This document shows, piece after piece, positions 8,558-17,155 of a stretch of DNA of 36,720 bases; position 1 is the stretch's first letter, and each line of letters starts with the position of its first letter. Position numbers and translations under genes: made by a program. Location: assembly GCA_947259875.1 (NCBI GenBank), contig CAMYNX010000009.1, positions 1 to 36,720 of the forward strand, given 5' to 3'. The notes beneath the pieces are model-generated. The model was not told where the DNA came from, made no database searches, and saw only the letters and a program-made list of their open reading frames with translations. This DNA comes from an uncultured Gammaproteobacteria bacterium. GTDB lineage: Bacteria > Pseudomonadota > Gammaproteobacteria > Arenicellales > JAANXG01.

Positions 8558-9463
8558 ATGGCCAAGAAAGAATATTCATTTTATCCAGGTTGTAGTTCAG
8601 AACGTAAGGCCTCGGCCTCTAATTACATGGTGTCAGTTGACGCGATGTGCAAAAAACTTGATATCAAACTCAATGAGATCCCCGATTGGAATTGCTGCAG
8701 CGCCTCGATCGGCTACGCCGAGGGAGGAGAGTTACCACGTCATGTCATGAATGCGAGAAACATCGCGTTATCCGAACAACACAGTCCTGGCCAAGATATC
8801 GTCGCCACCTGCGCTGCGTGTTGGCTTGGCGCCAAAGAGACCGCTGATCGTCTCGATGCTTCCGAACAGCTGCTTGCGGACACCAAGGAAGTCCTCAAAG
8901 AAGCAGGACTCGATATTCACTTGAAAAATGAGACTCCGATTCGGCATATGGTCGAAGTCTTGATTGAAGACATCGGCTACGAAGGTATAAAAGAACCGAT
9001 GGTGAAATCCTTGGAGGGGATCAAATTTGCGGGGTACGTCGGATGCCAGACCAATAGGCCGTTTGGTGTCGACGGCGAATCGTTTGAAAACCCCGTGTAT
9101 CTGGATAAGATGGTTGAGACCGTCGGCGGTGAAGCCATCACGGACTACGAAAAAAAGGTAACTTGCTGTGGCGGTGCTCTCGCGTTTTCGGAACCCAAAA
9201 AGAGCCAGAAACAGATCAAAGATATCATCGAGGCTGCCTACGACCAAGGCGCCGACATGATCGTAACGCCGTGCCCGGTATGTCAAATGAATGTCGAGGT
9301 GTATCAAGATCAAATCAATAAACACTATGGAACCAAATTCCATATTCCGGTGACCTACTACAGCCAGTTGTTGACGGTTGCTTACGGTGGCAGCGCCAAG
9401 GAAGCGGGCCTTGACGGCAATATTGTCCGCGCCAAACAGCTCGAGGAAATCGCGGCGAAATAG
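8558..9463 (+). CDS. hdrB: HdrB-like CCG-domain subunit of the Qmo complex
   Basis: A 301-residue protein with two cysteine-rich CCG domains. The first has Cys in GCSSE, NCCSA near residue 47 and TCAACW near residue 85; the second has GCQTN near 168, TCCGG near 205 and PCPVCQ near 240. In HdrB these cysteines hold the non-cubane iron-sulfur clusters at the disulfide-reducing site. Here the subunit ends the qmoAB-hdrCB operon, 12 bases after hdrC, with GGGAG before the ATG. The natural partner (a heterodisulfide, another thiol, or a quinone reached through a further protein) cannot be read from the sequence. A strong hairpin terminator lies 35 bases downstream, so the operon ends here. Confidence 0.88.
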   Translation: MAKKEYSFYPGCSSERKASASNYMVSVDAMCKKLDIKLNEIPDWNCCSASIGYAEGGELPRHVMNARNIALSEQHSPGQDIVATCAACWLGAKETADRLDASEQLLADTKEVLKEAGLDIHLKNETPIRHMVEVLIEDIGYEGIKEPMVKSLEGIKFAGYVGCQTNRPFGVDGESFENPVYLDKMVETVGGEAITDYEKKVTCCGGALAFSEPKKSQKQIKDIIEAAYDQGADMIVTPCPVCQMNVEVYQDQINKHYGTKFHIPVTYYSQLLTVAYGGSAKEAGLDGNIVRAKQLEEIAAK

Positions 9464-9497
9464 ATTGCCCTAGCTCATTCCACCGCAAACCAACAGT

Positions 9498-9531
9498 ACG
9501 CCCCCATGATTATCGGGGGCGTTGTATTTTT
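9498..9531 (+). terminator. Rho-independent terminator of the qmoAB-hdrCB operon
   Basis: ACGCCCCC (9498-9505) pairs perfectly with GGGGGCGT (9515-9522) around a 9-base loop and is followed by a T-rich tail (TGTATTTTT). It lies 35 bases after the hdrB stop codon. Confidence 0.85.
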
Positions 9532-9559
9532 GGTAGGCACAACGCATTGACCAGTATGA

Positions 9560-9680
9560 TGTCATTCCAAACGGAACAAGGAACCTCACAATGCTTGATG
9601 ATAGCAACGCATTCAAGAGGTCAAGATCCCTTACTGCGACTGCGCGCAGCACAAGCCGCGCTGCGCTCGTCGAGATGACA
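9560..9680. repeat. Short dispersed repeat with TGTCAT ends
   Basis: The segment begins TGTCATTCC and ends CGAGATGACA, giving imperfect terminal inverted repeats, and contains the purine-rich AGATCCC and CTGCGCTCG words. This wording is typical of a short interspersed repeat seen in many bacterial genomes. No second copy lies in the window, so the assignment is by resemblance. Confidence 0.4.
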
Positions 9681-9742
9681 ACGCGAAAAAGTTTGCCCGC
9701 GACCGCGAGCCTTACAAGCTTTGTACTTTTTGTTTCACACGT

Positions 9743-9848
9743 TAACCCGTATATTGCATCAACGCGGTAAAAACAAGAACTGACATTGTGTATGGAGTAA
9801 GGAATTTGGCCAATGCCCGGTGTGACGCTTGGTGCAATATTCGGATTA
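9743..9848. repeat. TIR element copy 1 (MITE-like), upstream of the HAD gene
   Basis: The left end TAACCCGTATATTGCATCAA and the right end TTGGTGCAATATTCGGATTA are near-perfect inverted repeats of the family core GTATATTGCACCAAGG. The 106-bp element is the shortest complete copy and has none of the internal modules seen in copies 2-5, 7 and 8. Its right end lies 11 nt before the ATG of the HAD-family gene, so it occupies the place of the promoter and leader. Together with the terminator and the TGTCAT repeat it fills the 396-base gap after hdrB. Confidence 0.8.
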
Positions 9849-9859
9849 AACTCTCTCCC

Positions 9860-10543
9860 ATGAATTCGATACGTGCGGTAACCATAGATCTCGACGATAC
9901 CTTATGGGCAATCGCCCCGGTAATCGTCCAGGCCGAGAAACGCATGTATGATCTGCTGACGGCAAACTGCCCGGCGATAACCAAGTCCTATGGCGTGGAT
10001 GAACTGCGGGGGGTGCGTGCCCAGGTAGAAATAGATTTCCCAGAGTTGAAGCACGATCTCACCGCGATGCGCAAACTGACCATCGAGCGGGTGCTCCTGG
10101 AATGCGGTTATGACACTTCGTACGTGGAACCCGTATTCGACGAATTTATGCATGCACGCAACGACGTTGCCCTGTTTCCAGACGTGATCCCGTCACTTGC
10201 GCAACTATCGAAACGATTTCCCTTGGTTAGCATCAGCAATGGCAACGCTGATCTGAACCGAATCGGACTGCGCCATTTTTTTACCGCCTGCGTGTCGGCA
10301 AAAGAGGTAGGGGTCGCCAAGCCCCATTCCAGAGTATTCCTGACTGCCTGCGACCGAGCCGGTTACCCTCCTGAATGTGTTATTCATATCGGCGACCACC
10401 CTCATCAGGATATCCTTGGTGCCGCAAAGGTGGGTATGAAAACTATCTGGATGAACCGGGAGGGAAATATTTGGGATCACGAGCATCAGCCGGACGCGGA
10501 GGTATGCTCCCTGACCGACGCTATGAAACTACTCGTGGGCTGA
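9860..10543 (+). CDS. HAD-superfamily hydrolase, YigB-like
   Basis: About 227 residues from the ATG at 9860 (MNSIRAVTIDLDDTLW). All four HAD motifs are visible: I, DLDDTLW, with the nucleophilic Asp near residue 10; II, SISNGN; III, the Lys of GVAKPHS; IV, GDHPHQD. The spacing, with a helical cap between motifs I and II, and the motif IV wording resemble YigB, which dephosphorylates flavin-pathway phosphates (FMN and 5-amino-6-ribitylamino-uracil phosphate); the substrate here is unproven. An upstream in-frame extension to 9788 would run through the repeat element and is rejected. No Shine-Dalgarno sequence is visible between the repeat end (9848) and the ATG, which is odd. sohB follows after 24 bases, probably in the same transcript. 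Confidence 0.82.
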   Translation: MNSIRAVTIDLDDTLWAIAPVIVQAEKRMYDLLTANCPAITKSYGVDELRGVRAQVEIDFPELKHDLTAMRKLTIERVLLECGYDTSYVEPVFDEFMHARNDVALFPDVIPSLAQLSKRFPLVSISNGNADLNRIGLRHFFTACVSAKEVGVAKPHSRVFLTACDRAGYPPECVIHIGDHPHQDILGAAKVGMKTIWMNREGNIWDHEHQPDAEVCSLTDAMKLLVG

Positions 10544-10567
10544 CAATACATAACTTAGGAGTATCAA

Positions 10568-11566
10568 ATGTCGGAATTTTTGGTCGATTACGGTTTATTT
10601 CTAGCCAAAACACTAACAATCGTCATTGCAGTTGTTTTAATCATCGTTGTCAGTTTCGCGTTATCACGCCGGACCAGGTCGCTAGAGAAGTTAGAGGTGA
10701 AAAACCTCAACGATAAATTCGAGTCCATGCAACAACTCTTGAAAAGCCAGACCCTACCTAAAAAACAATGGAAAAAACTCGCGAAGGCAACAAAATCAAA
10801 AAAGAAAGCGGAACATAAGAAGAAAACAAAAGAACAGCGTAAACAAATATACGTCCTCGACTTCCATGGTGACATCAAGGCCACAGCGGTGGCGTCGCTG
10901 CGCGAGGAAATCACCGCCATCCTGACCATGGCGAGCACCGAAGACGAAGTCTTGGTTCGTTTGGAGAACAGCGGCGGCATAGTTCATGAACATGGTTTGG
11001 CCGCGTCTCAGTTGGGTCGGCTCCGTGACGCGGATATCAACCTCACCGTATCGGTAGACAAGGTAGCCGCCAGTGGTGGTTATATGATGGCATGTGTCGC
11101 CGACAAAATAATCACCGCTCCATTTGCGGTCATCGGATCAATCGGGGTGCTGGCGCAATTGCCAAATTTTCATAATTTGCTGACCAGGCACGGCGTGGAA
11201 TTTGAACAGCAGACAGCCGGTGAATACAAAAGAACGATCACCATGTTCGGTAAGAACACCGAAAAAGAACGCACCAAACTTCGCGAACAAATCGAGGAGA
11301 TGCATGATCTTTTCAAGGACTTCGTTGCCAAGCACCGGCCTCAGTTGGATCTAAAAAAGGTCGCTACCGGGGAATATTGGTATGGCACCAAGGCGCTGAA
11401 CTTGAATCTCGTTGACGAACTCAACACCAGTGATGATTATCTGCTCGCAGCCAAGGACCGCGCAGACATTTATGAAATCTCGTACACGGCAAAGAAAACG
11501 GTCACCGAGAAACTGCTGTCCAGCGTTGAAGTAGTGTTGGAACGGTTTGGACTGGGGAGAATGTGA
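10568..11566 (+). CDS. sohB: Inner-membrane serine peptidase SohB (family S49)
   Basis: A 332-residue protein with an N-terminal membrane span (about residues 12-32), a Lys-rich linker (about 70-95) and an S49 signal-peptide-peptidase-like domain. The nucleophile is the Ser in AASGGYMMA near residue 169 and the general base is the Lys in GEYKRT near residue 220, giving the Ser-Lys dyad of SppA/SohB enzymes. SohB is a membrane-bound peptidase facing the periplasm; its substrates are poorly known. AGGAG precedes the ATG at 10568. It follows the HAD gene closely and converges on prc, with only 22 bases between the two stop codons. Confidence 0.9.
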   Translation: MSEFLVDYGLFLAKTLTIVIAVVLIIVVSFALSRRTRSLEKLEVKNLNDKFESMQQLLKSQTLPKKQWKKLAKATKSKKKAEHKKKTKEQRKQIYVLDFHGDIKATAVASLREEITAILTMASTEDEVLVRLENSGGIVHEHGLAASQLGRLRDADINLTVSVDKVAASGGYMMACVADKIITAPFAVIGSIGVLAQLPNFHNLLTRHGVEFEQQTAGEYKRTITMFGKNTEKERTKLREQIEEMHDLFKDFVAKHRPQLDLKKVATGEYWYGTKALNLNLVDELNTSDDYLLAAKDRADIYEISYTAKKTVTEKLLSSVEVVLERFGLGRM

Positions 11567-11588
11567 TAATCGAACGGATCGAAAACGG

Positions 11589-13682
11589 TCAGCGGTGAAA
11601 GGTTATCAGTTTCTTACCGCTTAGCTGAATCACGTCAAACAGGATCTCTGCCGCCTCGGTGCGTAGGATGTCGTTGTCTTCCTCATCCCCATCCTCATCC
11701 TCATTCGCAACGTCATTCCCGGATAACTGATCGCGCTTTAACGGCGTCAAACCGCGGGAAACTCGATACAGATTTAGCCGCTCGAGGCGAGCCTGCTCTA
11801 TTCGGTCCCGACTCGCTACGCGTTCTGACTCCAGCAAACTGATAGTCTTTTTTTCTCGCGCCTGCTTGGCCGCTTCTGCTTCTGATAATAAGTACTTAAA
11901 CCCCGATTTAGCCTGTGCCCGCGTGCGATGCCGAAGCTTGGCCTCGTCGATTACTTTGCCGCTGATCTCGGCCGCTACATAACGGGCCGGCTGTATCGAC
12001 GCCCACGGCAGCGCGTTCTCCAAGGCCCGCTCACCCTGCTTTTGCACGTCGATAGCTGTCGGAAATACGATATCCGGAATGACACCGCGGTGCTGCGTGC
12101 TGTCGCCGTTGATGCGAAAGAACTGCGCGATGGTAAATTTCAGTTGCCCCAGCCCAGCCACCTTGGCGAAACGATCCAGGCTGATCAAACGCTGCACCGT
12201 TCCCTTGCCATAGGTAGGCTCACCGATGACGATTCCTCGACGATAATCCTGAATCGCTCCGGCGAAAATTTCTGAGGCGGAGGCGCTCTGGCGGTCAACC
12301 AGTACCGCTAGCGGCCCAGCATAGGCAATAGCTGGGTCTGGATCGTCATTAACACTGATACGTCCAGCGGAATCCCTGACTTGCACGATGGGGCCGGCGC
12401 GGATAAACAGGCCTGTTAACTCGGTCGCCTCTGCCAGCGACCCGCCGCCATTGCCGCGAAGATCGATCAGAATACCGCGGACGTTTTCCTCTTCCAGTTC
12501 ACGAAGCAAACGCCGCACATCACGCGTCGTGCTGCGAAAACTTCTCTCACCTTGTTCGCGGGCTTCGAAATCGGTGTAGAAGGTCGGCACACGGATCACT
12601 CCGATTTTTGCGGTGCCACGGGAAGTCGGCAGTTTGATTACCTGTTTCTTCGCTGCCTGTTCTTCCAACTTAATCGTGTTTCTCACCAAGGTGATTATTT
12701 TCGTCGGACCATCCGGCGATGTGGCCTTGGGCAGAACTTCGAGACGAACCACCGTCCCCTTTGGACCGCGAATCAAATCCACTACATCGGGTAAACGCCA
12801 GCCGATAACATCGACGATTGCATCGTCCGCTTGCGCCACACCCGTAATTCTGTCATCGACGTGAAGCAGTCCACTTTCATCAGCCGGGCCACCGGCAATG
12901 ATCCGGCGTACCATTGTATATTCGTTTTCCGACTGCAACGCCGCTCCGATACCCTCCAGGGAAAGACTCATGCGAATCTTAAAATTCTCGGAGGCACGCC
13001 GATCGAAATAGGAGGTGTGCGGTTCGATCGAGGCCGTATAGGCGTTAATAAAAGTCTGATATATGTCTTCGCTGGTGAATTGACTAACGCGATCAAACAA
13101 CCGGCGATAACGCTTTTCCAAGGTTTCGGAAACTTCCGTACCAGACTTGCCAGCCAAGCGCAAACCAAGCGAATCGTTCTTTACTCTTTTACGCCAAATT
13201 TCACTAAGCTCAGCAACGTTCCGTGCCCATGTCATCTCACTGCGATCCAGCACGAATTCTTCATCAATTTTATAATCAAAATCCCGGCCCAATAGCTCGA
13301 CTGCGTAATTGATCCGCTCTTTCAGCCGCTTTCGCAGTACCTTGAATATCTCAAAAGCAGGATCCAATTCAGTGTCGCGAATCGCGTCATCAAGCCGGTA
13401 ACGATACTTTTCAAAGCGGTCGATATCAGAGGCCAAGAAATAGCTACGATTCGGATCGAGAGACGCCAGATATCGTTCGAATATTAAATCGGAAAGTTCG
13501 TCATCAAGCTGGCGCTTTCGATAATGATAGCGGCGGATAAACTGGTTAATGATTTCAGTTGCTTTGCGATGCTCGGGGGTTGCGAATAGACGATCCACGC
13601 TCACAGGGTTGACTTTGGCGCCGGCGACGCCGCACCATACCCAGAGCACCAGGACTATTATGGATGACAGTTTTGTCCGCAT
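11589..13682 (-). CDS. prc: Periplasmic carboxy-terminal (tail-specific) protease Prc
   Basis: About 697 residues from the ATG at 13682 (an in-frame TTG lies two codons upstream), close to E. coli Prc (682 residues). It has a signal peptide (MRTKLSSIIVLVLWVWCGVAGA), an N-terminal helical region, a PDZ domain (about residues 230-320) and the S41 catalytic domain. The nucleophilic Ser lies in RQSASASEIFAG near residue 465 and the Lys in GEPTYGKGTVQ about 25 residues later, the spacing expected for the Ser-Lys dyad. The C-terminal part matches the Prc tail region. The enzyme degrades periplasmic proteins and trims the C-termini of cell-envelope proteins such as penicillin-binding protein 3. A run of Asp/Glu (DEDGDEEDND) near residue 670 is an unusual acidic patch. 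Confidence 0.93.
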   Translation of the reverse strand: MRTKLSSIIVLVLWVWCGVAGAKVNPVSVDRLFATPEHRKATEIINQFIRRYHYRKRQLDDELSDLIFERYLASLDPNRSYFLASDIDRFEKYRYRLDDAIRDTELDPAFEIFKVLRKRLKERINYAVELLGRDFDYKIDEEFVLDRSEMTWARNVAELSEIWRKRVKNDSLGLRLAGKSGTEVSETLEKRYRRLFDRVSQFTSEDIYQTFINAYTASIEPHTSYFDRRASENFKIRMSLSLEGIGAALQSENEYTMVRRIIAGGPADESGLLHVDDRITGVAQADDAIVDVIGWRLPDVVDLIRGPKGTVVRLEVLPKATSPDGPTKIITLVRNTIKLEEQAAKKQVIKLPTSRGTAKIGVIRVPTFYTDFEAREQGERSFRSTTRDVRRLLRELEEENVRGILIDLRGNGGGSLAEATELTGLFIRAGPIVQVRDSAGRISVNDDPDPAIAYAGPLAVLVDRQSASASEIFAGAIQDYRRGIVIGEPTYGKGTVQRLISLDRFAKVAGLGQLKFTIAQFFRINGDSTQHRGVIPDIVFPTAIDVQKQGERALENALPWASIQPARYVAAEISGKVIDEAKLRHRTRAQAKSGFKYLLSEAEAAKQAREKKTISLLESERVASRDRIEQARLERLNLYRVSRGLTPLKRDQLSGNDVANEDEDGDEEDNDILRTEAAEILFDVIQLSGKKLITFHR

Positions 13683-13940
13683 TACCAACCGCTTTTAAAA
13701 ATACTGCAGCACCCCCAGCCGCACCTTGCCCGATGAGCGCAAGGCGAGATATTAGATAATAGACCAGAGGGCGTGTTAACCGCCAGCGGCACGCCCCCGA
13801 TTGTTGCGAAAAGTCTTAAGTCTATGAAAGTTATAACAAAAAATATCTGTTCCTGGCCCATAGTACACTCCTTCGCCGACCGCCTAGGTTCCCGGTTTGT
13901 TTGACCCATACATCCAGCCTATATACCAGCCTATATAAAC

Positions 13941-15272
13941 GTGACCGGATACGAGCAAAATAAACAACGCCTGGTCCCGCAGATCCGTGCCCAGGGGCGA
14001 GACATTCGCCTAAACAAACAGACCTCCAACCTGTTCCGCGACCGCAAGCCCGGTCCTGAGACTCGGCTCGATGTCTCTGCATTCAATCACGTATTAAAGG
14101 TCGACAGTGCTAACGATTGGGTAGAAGTCGAAGGCATGACGACGTATCAAGACTTGGTCGATGCGACGTTAACGCACGGCGTGATGCCAGCCGTGGTGCC
14201 ACAACTGAAATCGATCACCATCGGCGGCGCCGTGGCCGGGATCGGTATCGAATCAACATCATTCAAACATGGCTTAGTGCATGAAAATGTATTGGAAATG
14301 GAGGTGTTAACTGGTAACGGCGATTTCGTTACTTGCACACCGGACAATGAACACCAGGACTTGTACTTTGGGTTTCCTAACTCCTATGGAACTCTAGGCT
14401 ACGTAATGAAACTCAAAGTAAGAACGATACCAGTTAAACGCTATGTCAAACTTCAGCACCTTCAATACCATGACGCAAACTCCTACTTTGATGACGTGGA
14501 TCATTGGACACAAAAAGACATTGATTTTATCGACGGTACGGTGTTCTCTCCGACAGAACTCTATCTTTCTATCGGCACATTTATCGATGAAGCCCCTTTT
14601 ACCAGCGATTATACTTTCGAGAATATTTACTACCGTTCGATCCGTGACAAACGCATCGATTACTTGACCATTTATGATTACATCTGGCGCTGGGATACCG
14701 ATTGGTTCTGGTGTTCCAATAATGTGTTCGCGCAGCACCCGTTGATACGGCGCATATATGGCCGTAGTCGCCTGAATTCCGTCTTTTACACGAAGCTCAT
14801 GCGCTGGAACGCAAAATACGGGGTGACCCATTTCGCCCGTCGGCTGGCAAGGACCTATGGGGAAACTGTGATTCAGGATGTGGATATACCGATACAACGG
14901 GCATCGGAATTTTTGGAACATTTTGATCGTGAGATAGGTATTCGGCCGGTATGGATATGCCCATTCAAGGCTGCCAACCCGGACCAAGCGTTCCCACTGT
15001 ATGCAACGGACCCGAAGACGACTTATGTCAATTTTGGGTTCTGGGATGTGGTGCGGGGACGTGAAAAGCGGCCGGAAGGCTTTTTCAATCGCAAGGTGGA
15101 AGCAAAGGCGGAGGAATTGGGCGGCATCAAATCTTTATATTCGGATTCGTTTTACACTCGCGATAAATTTTGGGGACTGTATAACAAATCAGCCTATGAT
15201 GCGTTGAAAACCAAGTACGATAACTCCGGACGGTTTAAAGATTTGTATCAGAAATGCGTCCAACGACAATAA
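13941..15272 (+). CDS. FAD-binding (PCMH-type) oxidoreductase, DHCR24-like
   Basis: A 443-residue flavoprotein. The N-terminal FAD-binding type 4 (p-cresol methylhydroxylase-type) domain shows the typical run LDVSAFNHVLKVD, EGMTTYQDLVD, VVPQLKSITIGGAVAGIGIE and GTLGYVMKLKVRT over residues 30-160. The overall layout resembles the delta-24-sterol reductase (DHCR24)-like oxidoreductases found in many proteobacteria; the bacterial substrate is not known. The start is GTG at 13941; no Shine-Dalgarno sequence is visible, but a duplicated CCAGCCTATATA word (about 13914-13937) lies immediately upstream. There is no signal peptide or membrane span. It is divergent from prc. A GACCCC/GGGGTC hairpin without a T-run (15273-15294) follows the stop. 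Confidence 0.8.
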   Translation: MTGYEQNKQRLVPQIRAQGRDIRLNKQTSNLFRDRKPGPETRLDVSAFNHVLKVDSANDWVEVEGMTTYQDLVDATLTHGVMPAVVPQLKSITIGGAVAGIGIESTSFKHGLVHENVLEMEVLTGNGDFVTCTPDNEHQDLYFGFPNSYGTLGYVMKLKVRTIPVKRYVKLQHLQYHDANSYFDDVDHWTQKDIDFIDGTVFSPTELYLSIGTFIDEAPFTSDYTFENIYYRSIRDKRIDYLTIYDYIWRWDTDWFWCSNNVFAQHPLIRRIYGRSRLNSVFYTKLMRWNAKYGVTHFARRLARTYGETVIQDVDIPIQRASEFLEHFDREIGIRPVWICPFKAANPDQAFPLYATDPKTTYVNFGFWDVVRGREKRPEGFFNRKVEAKAEELGGIKSLYSDSFYTRDKFWGLYNKSAYDALKTKYDNSGRFKDLYQKCVQRQ

Positions 15273-15294
15273 GACCCCCAAATTCTCTGGGGTC
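15273..15294 (+). terminator. Hairpin after the FAD oxidoreductase gene
   Basis: GACCCC and GGGGTC form a 6-bp stem (extended by one mismatched position) with about a 10-base loop directly after the stop codon. No T-tract follows, so it may be a weak terminator or an mRNA-stabilising hairpin. Confidence 0.35.
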
Positions 15295-15395
15295 AACGCA
15301 ATGACAGGTGTTCATGGAAAAACCGCGATACAGCGACTGCGAGTAATTTGTCATGATCCAAGGGTTGTGGGCTATCACCGTTTAAAGAATTCCAG

Positions 15396-15785
15396 GTGGG
15401 CCTGTACGTCTCACAGCGCGATCAGGTGACACCGACCAAATATCAACGTATTTGGGACGTGGTCGCCGAAATTCCGCGCGGACGGGTCGCGACCTATGGA
15501 CAGATCGCGCGCCTCGCGGGTTTGGGGCAACGCGCGCGTTTGGTGGGTTATGCCTTGCATCATTCACCAATCGAAATCGAATTGGCTTGGCATCGCGTCA
15601 TCAACGCGCATGGAAAGATTTCGTTTCCTCAGAGCAGTGAGCGCTACCAACGCCAGCAGGTAAAGTTAGAAGCCGAGGGAATCGTATTCAAAAACGGCCG
15701 AGTAGACCTCGACACATACCGCTGGCGTCCAACTACCGAGGAGTTTCCGGATGAGTACTTCGCGCAGGAACGAGGCTTACAATGA
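15396..15785 (+). CDS. Alkyltransferase-like protein (ATL), MGMT family
   Basis: Up to 129 residues from the GTG at 15396; a second GTG at 15426 (VTPTKYQRIW) fits the family N-terminus equally well. The fold is that of the DNA-binding domain of O6-alkylguanine-DNA alkyltransferase: IPRGRVATYGQIARLAG and GYALHHSP are clear family motifs. In true alkyltransferases the active site reads PCHRV; here it is AWHRVI, so the acceptor Cys is replaced by Trp, as in E. coli YbaZ/Atl. Such ATL proteins bind alkylated guanine without repairing it and flag the lesion for nucleotide excision repair. The short tail after VDLDTYRW may be poorly conserved. Neighbours give no further clue. Confidence 0.85.
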   Translation: MGLYVSQRDQVTPTKYQRIWDVVAEIPRGRVATYGQIARLAGLGQRARLVGYALHHSPIEIELAWHRVINAHGKISFPQSSERYQRQQVKLEAEGIVFKNGRVDLDTYRWRPTTEEFPDEYFAQERGLQ

Positions 15786-15942
15786 CCTACCATCGACCGT
15801 GTGTATCCCACCGCCCTTGTTGTTGACTGATGGGTCTGCTGCTCTTCCTCGTGTAGCGGGCGATGCCCGCAAGCGCCAATTGCGCGATGCCTCGATTCCC
15901 AATGCGCAGTCATACCGAGTCCGGATTGTCACCGTCGAGTAC

Positions 15943-16157
15943 TAGCCCGTATATTGCACCAAGGCGCCCCGGCGCTGGCTCGGTCGCGAACAACTGGACT
16001 TGCGCTTTGCTCAACAGAAAAAAAGGGCCCGGAGTCACAGACTCTGCTCCCTTTTTTTCATCGCTCCAGCGCGGCGCTTGTCCCGCACAGCAGGGGAACT
16101 CCGCGCAGCACAAGTCGCATCACCATCATCTGGGGTCCTTGTGCAATATACGGGCCA
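15943..16157. repeat. TIR element copy 2, with internal terminator-like palindrome
   Basis: It starts TAGCCCGTATATTGCACCAA and ends TTGTGCAATATACGGGCCA. Two internal modules are shared with other copies but in reverse orientation: GCTGGCTCGGTCGCGAACA (the GAGCCAG module of copy 4) and GCTTGTCCCGCACAGCAGGG (the module of copies 5 and 6). Between them lies an A7-GGG...CCC-T7 palindrome at 16017-16059. Short open frames inside are not considered genes. With about 160 bases of featureless sequence before it, this fills the gap between the ATL gene and the FAH-family gene. Confidence 0.85.
16017..16059. terminator. Bidirectional terminator-like palindrome inside element copy 2
   Basis: A run of seven A plus GGG on one side, CCC plus seven T on the other, and an inner GAGTC/GACTC pair form a hairpin with an A-tract before and a T-tract after. 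This is the shape of a bidirectional Rho-independent terminator. It would stop transcripts entering the FAH-family gene from upstream unless that gene has its own promoter. Confidence 0.55.
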
Positions 16158-16173
16158 CCTGTACCTTAGGTTC

Positions 16174-17064
16174 ATGAAAATCGGAACCTGTCGTTTTCTC
16201 GAAAAAGACCATGTATTCGTCGCCGACGGCGACCTTGCCTGTCTCCCCGCCCTGGACCCTGCCCTGAACTACACCGGGTATGCAAGTGTGTTAAACGTGG
16301 TTGGTGCTGGCAGCTCGGCTTGGGGAGATCTTGCCCAATGGGTAAAGTCCGCACCGCAAACAGCCAAGATGGCGATGCGGGACTTGGAGCTATTGGCGCC
16401 GATTCCCCGGCCCACGAAAAACATCATGTGTCTGGGTTGGAACTACCGTGAACATGTGACCGAGTCCGCCGACGCCTCGCGACGTAATGCGGAACTGCCC
16501 AAGTACCCGATCGTCTTTACTAAATCGGTTTCCAGCGTCACCGGGCCATACGCCGGCATTCCTTATGACGCATCGGTATCCCGGGAAATCGACTGGGAAG
16601 TGGAGTTAGGCGTGGTGATCGGAACGCCGGCCCACAAGCTCACAAAACAACAAGCGCTAGCCTGCATATTCGGCTATACCGTGATCAACGATATCTCGGC
16701 ACGCGATTTACAGTTCCGCCATGAGCAGTTCTTCATTGGCAAAAGCCTCCCCGGTGCATGTCCCATGGGCCCGTGGATCGTGTCCGCCGATGAAATCGCG
16801 GATCCGCAAAATCTGGACCTACGATGTCGTGTCAACAACGATACAAAACAGGAATCAAACACCCGCTACATGATCTTCGATGTGGCGACAATCATAGCGA
16901 CTTTGTCTCAGAGTATGGTCCTGGAACCAGGTGATATCATCGCCACTGGCACCCCGAGCGGCGTGGGATTTGCACAAAAACCGCCGCGGTATCTGATGCC
17001 CGGCGACATCGTGGAATGTGAGGTGGCCGCTATTGGAAAGATCCGCAACCGGATCAACAATTAA
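16174..17064 (+). CDS. Fumarylacetoacetate hydrolase (FAH) family protein
   Basis: A 296-residue FAH-fold enzyme from the ATG at 16174 (MKIGTCRFLEKDHVF); longer in-frame starts lie inside the repeat element and are rejected. Family motifs: NIMCLGWNYREHV near residue 84, the metal-ligand region DWEVELGVVIG (Glu-x-Glu) near 140, INDISARD (Asp ligand) near 172, and the TGTPSGVGFA loop near 255. Members include acylpyruvases, oxaloacetate decarboxylase (FAHD1) and 2-hydroxyhepta-2,4-diene-1,7-dioate isomerases, all acting on 1,3-diketo or enol acids with a divalent metal. The exact substrate cannot be read. The leader (16158-16173) has only a weak TAGG, and element copy 2 stands directly in front of it. 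The next gene downstream is convergent. Confidence 0.85.
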   Translation: MKIGTCRFLEKDHVFVADGDLACLPALDPALNYTGYASVLNVVGAGSSAWGDLAQWVKSAPQTAKMAMRDLELLAPIPRPTKNIMCLGWNYREHVTESADASRRNAELPKYPIVFTKSVSSVTGPYAGIPYDASVSREIDWEVELGVVIGTPAHKLTKQQALACIFGYTVINDISARDLQFRHEQFFIGKSLPGACPMGPWIVSADEIADPQNLDLRCRVNNDTKQESNTRYMIFDVATIIATLSQSMVLEPGDIIATGTPSGVGFAQKPPRYLMPGDIVECEVAAIGKIRNRINN

Positions 17065-17155
17065 GAAACCCGATCGGTGACCGCGGACAGGAACGTTCTC
17101 ACGCTCCTGCCAGCCTGTTTCCATACCGATCAATTGCCCGAGCGACAGCAACACC

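Noticed and set aside
4349-9463. Soluble heterodisulfide-reductase-like (sHdr) or methanogen HdrABC locus
   Set aside because: The gene order, the QmoA-specific segment near LCRPSCGQEIN and the HdrA-ferredoxin-MvhD fusion of the second gene fit Qmo with HdrCB; lipoate-binding protein genes typical of sHdr loci are absent.
16000-16173. N-terminal extension of the FAH-family protein
   Set aside because: The extra 58 residues are encoded by element copy 2, while the ATG at 16174 starts directly at the family's N-terminal sequence.
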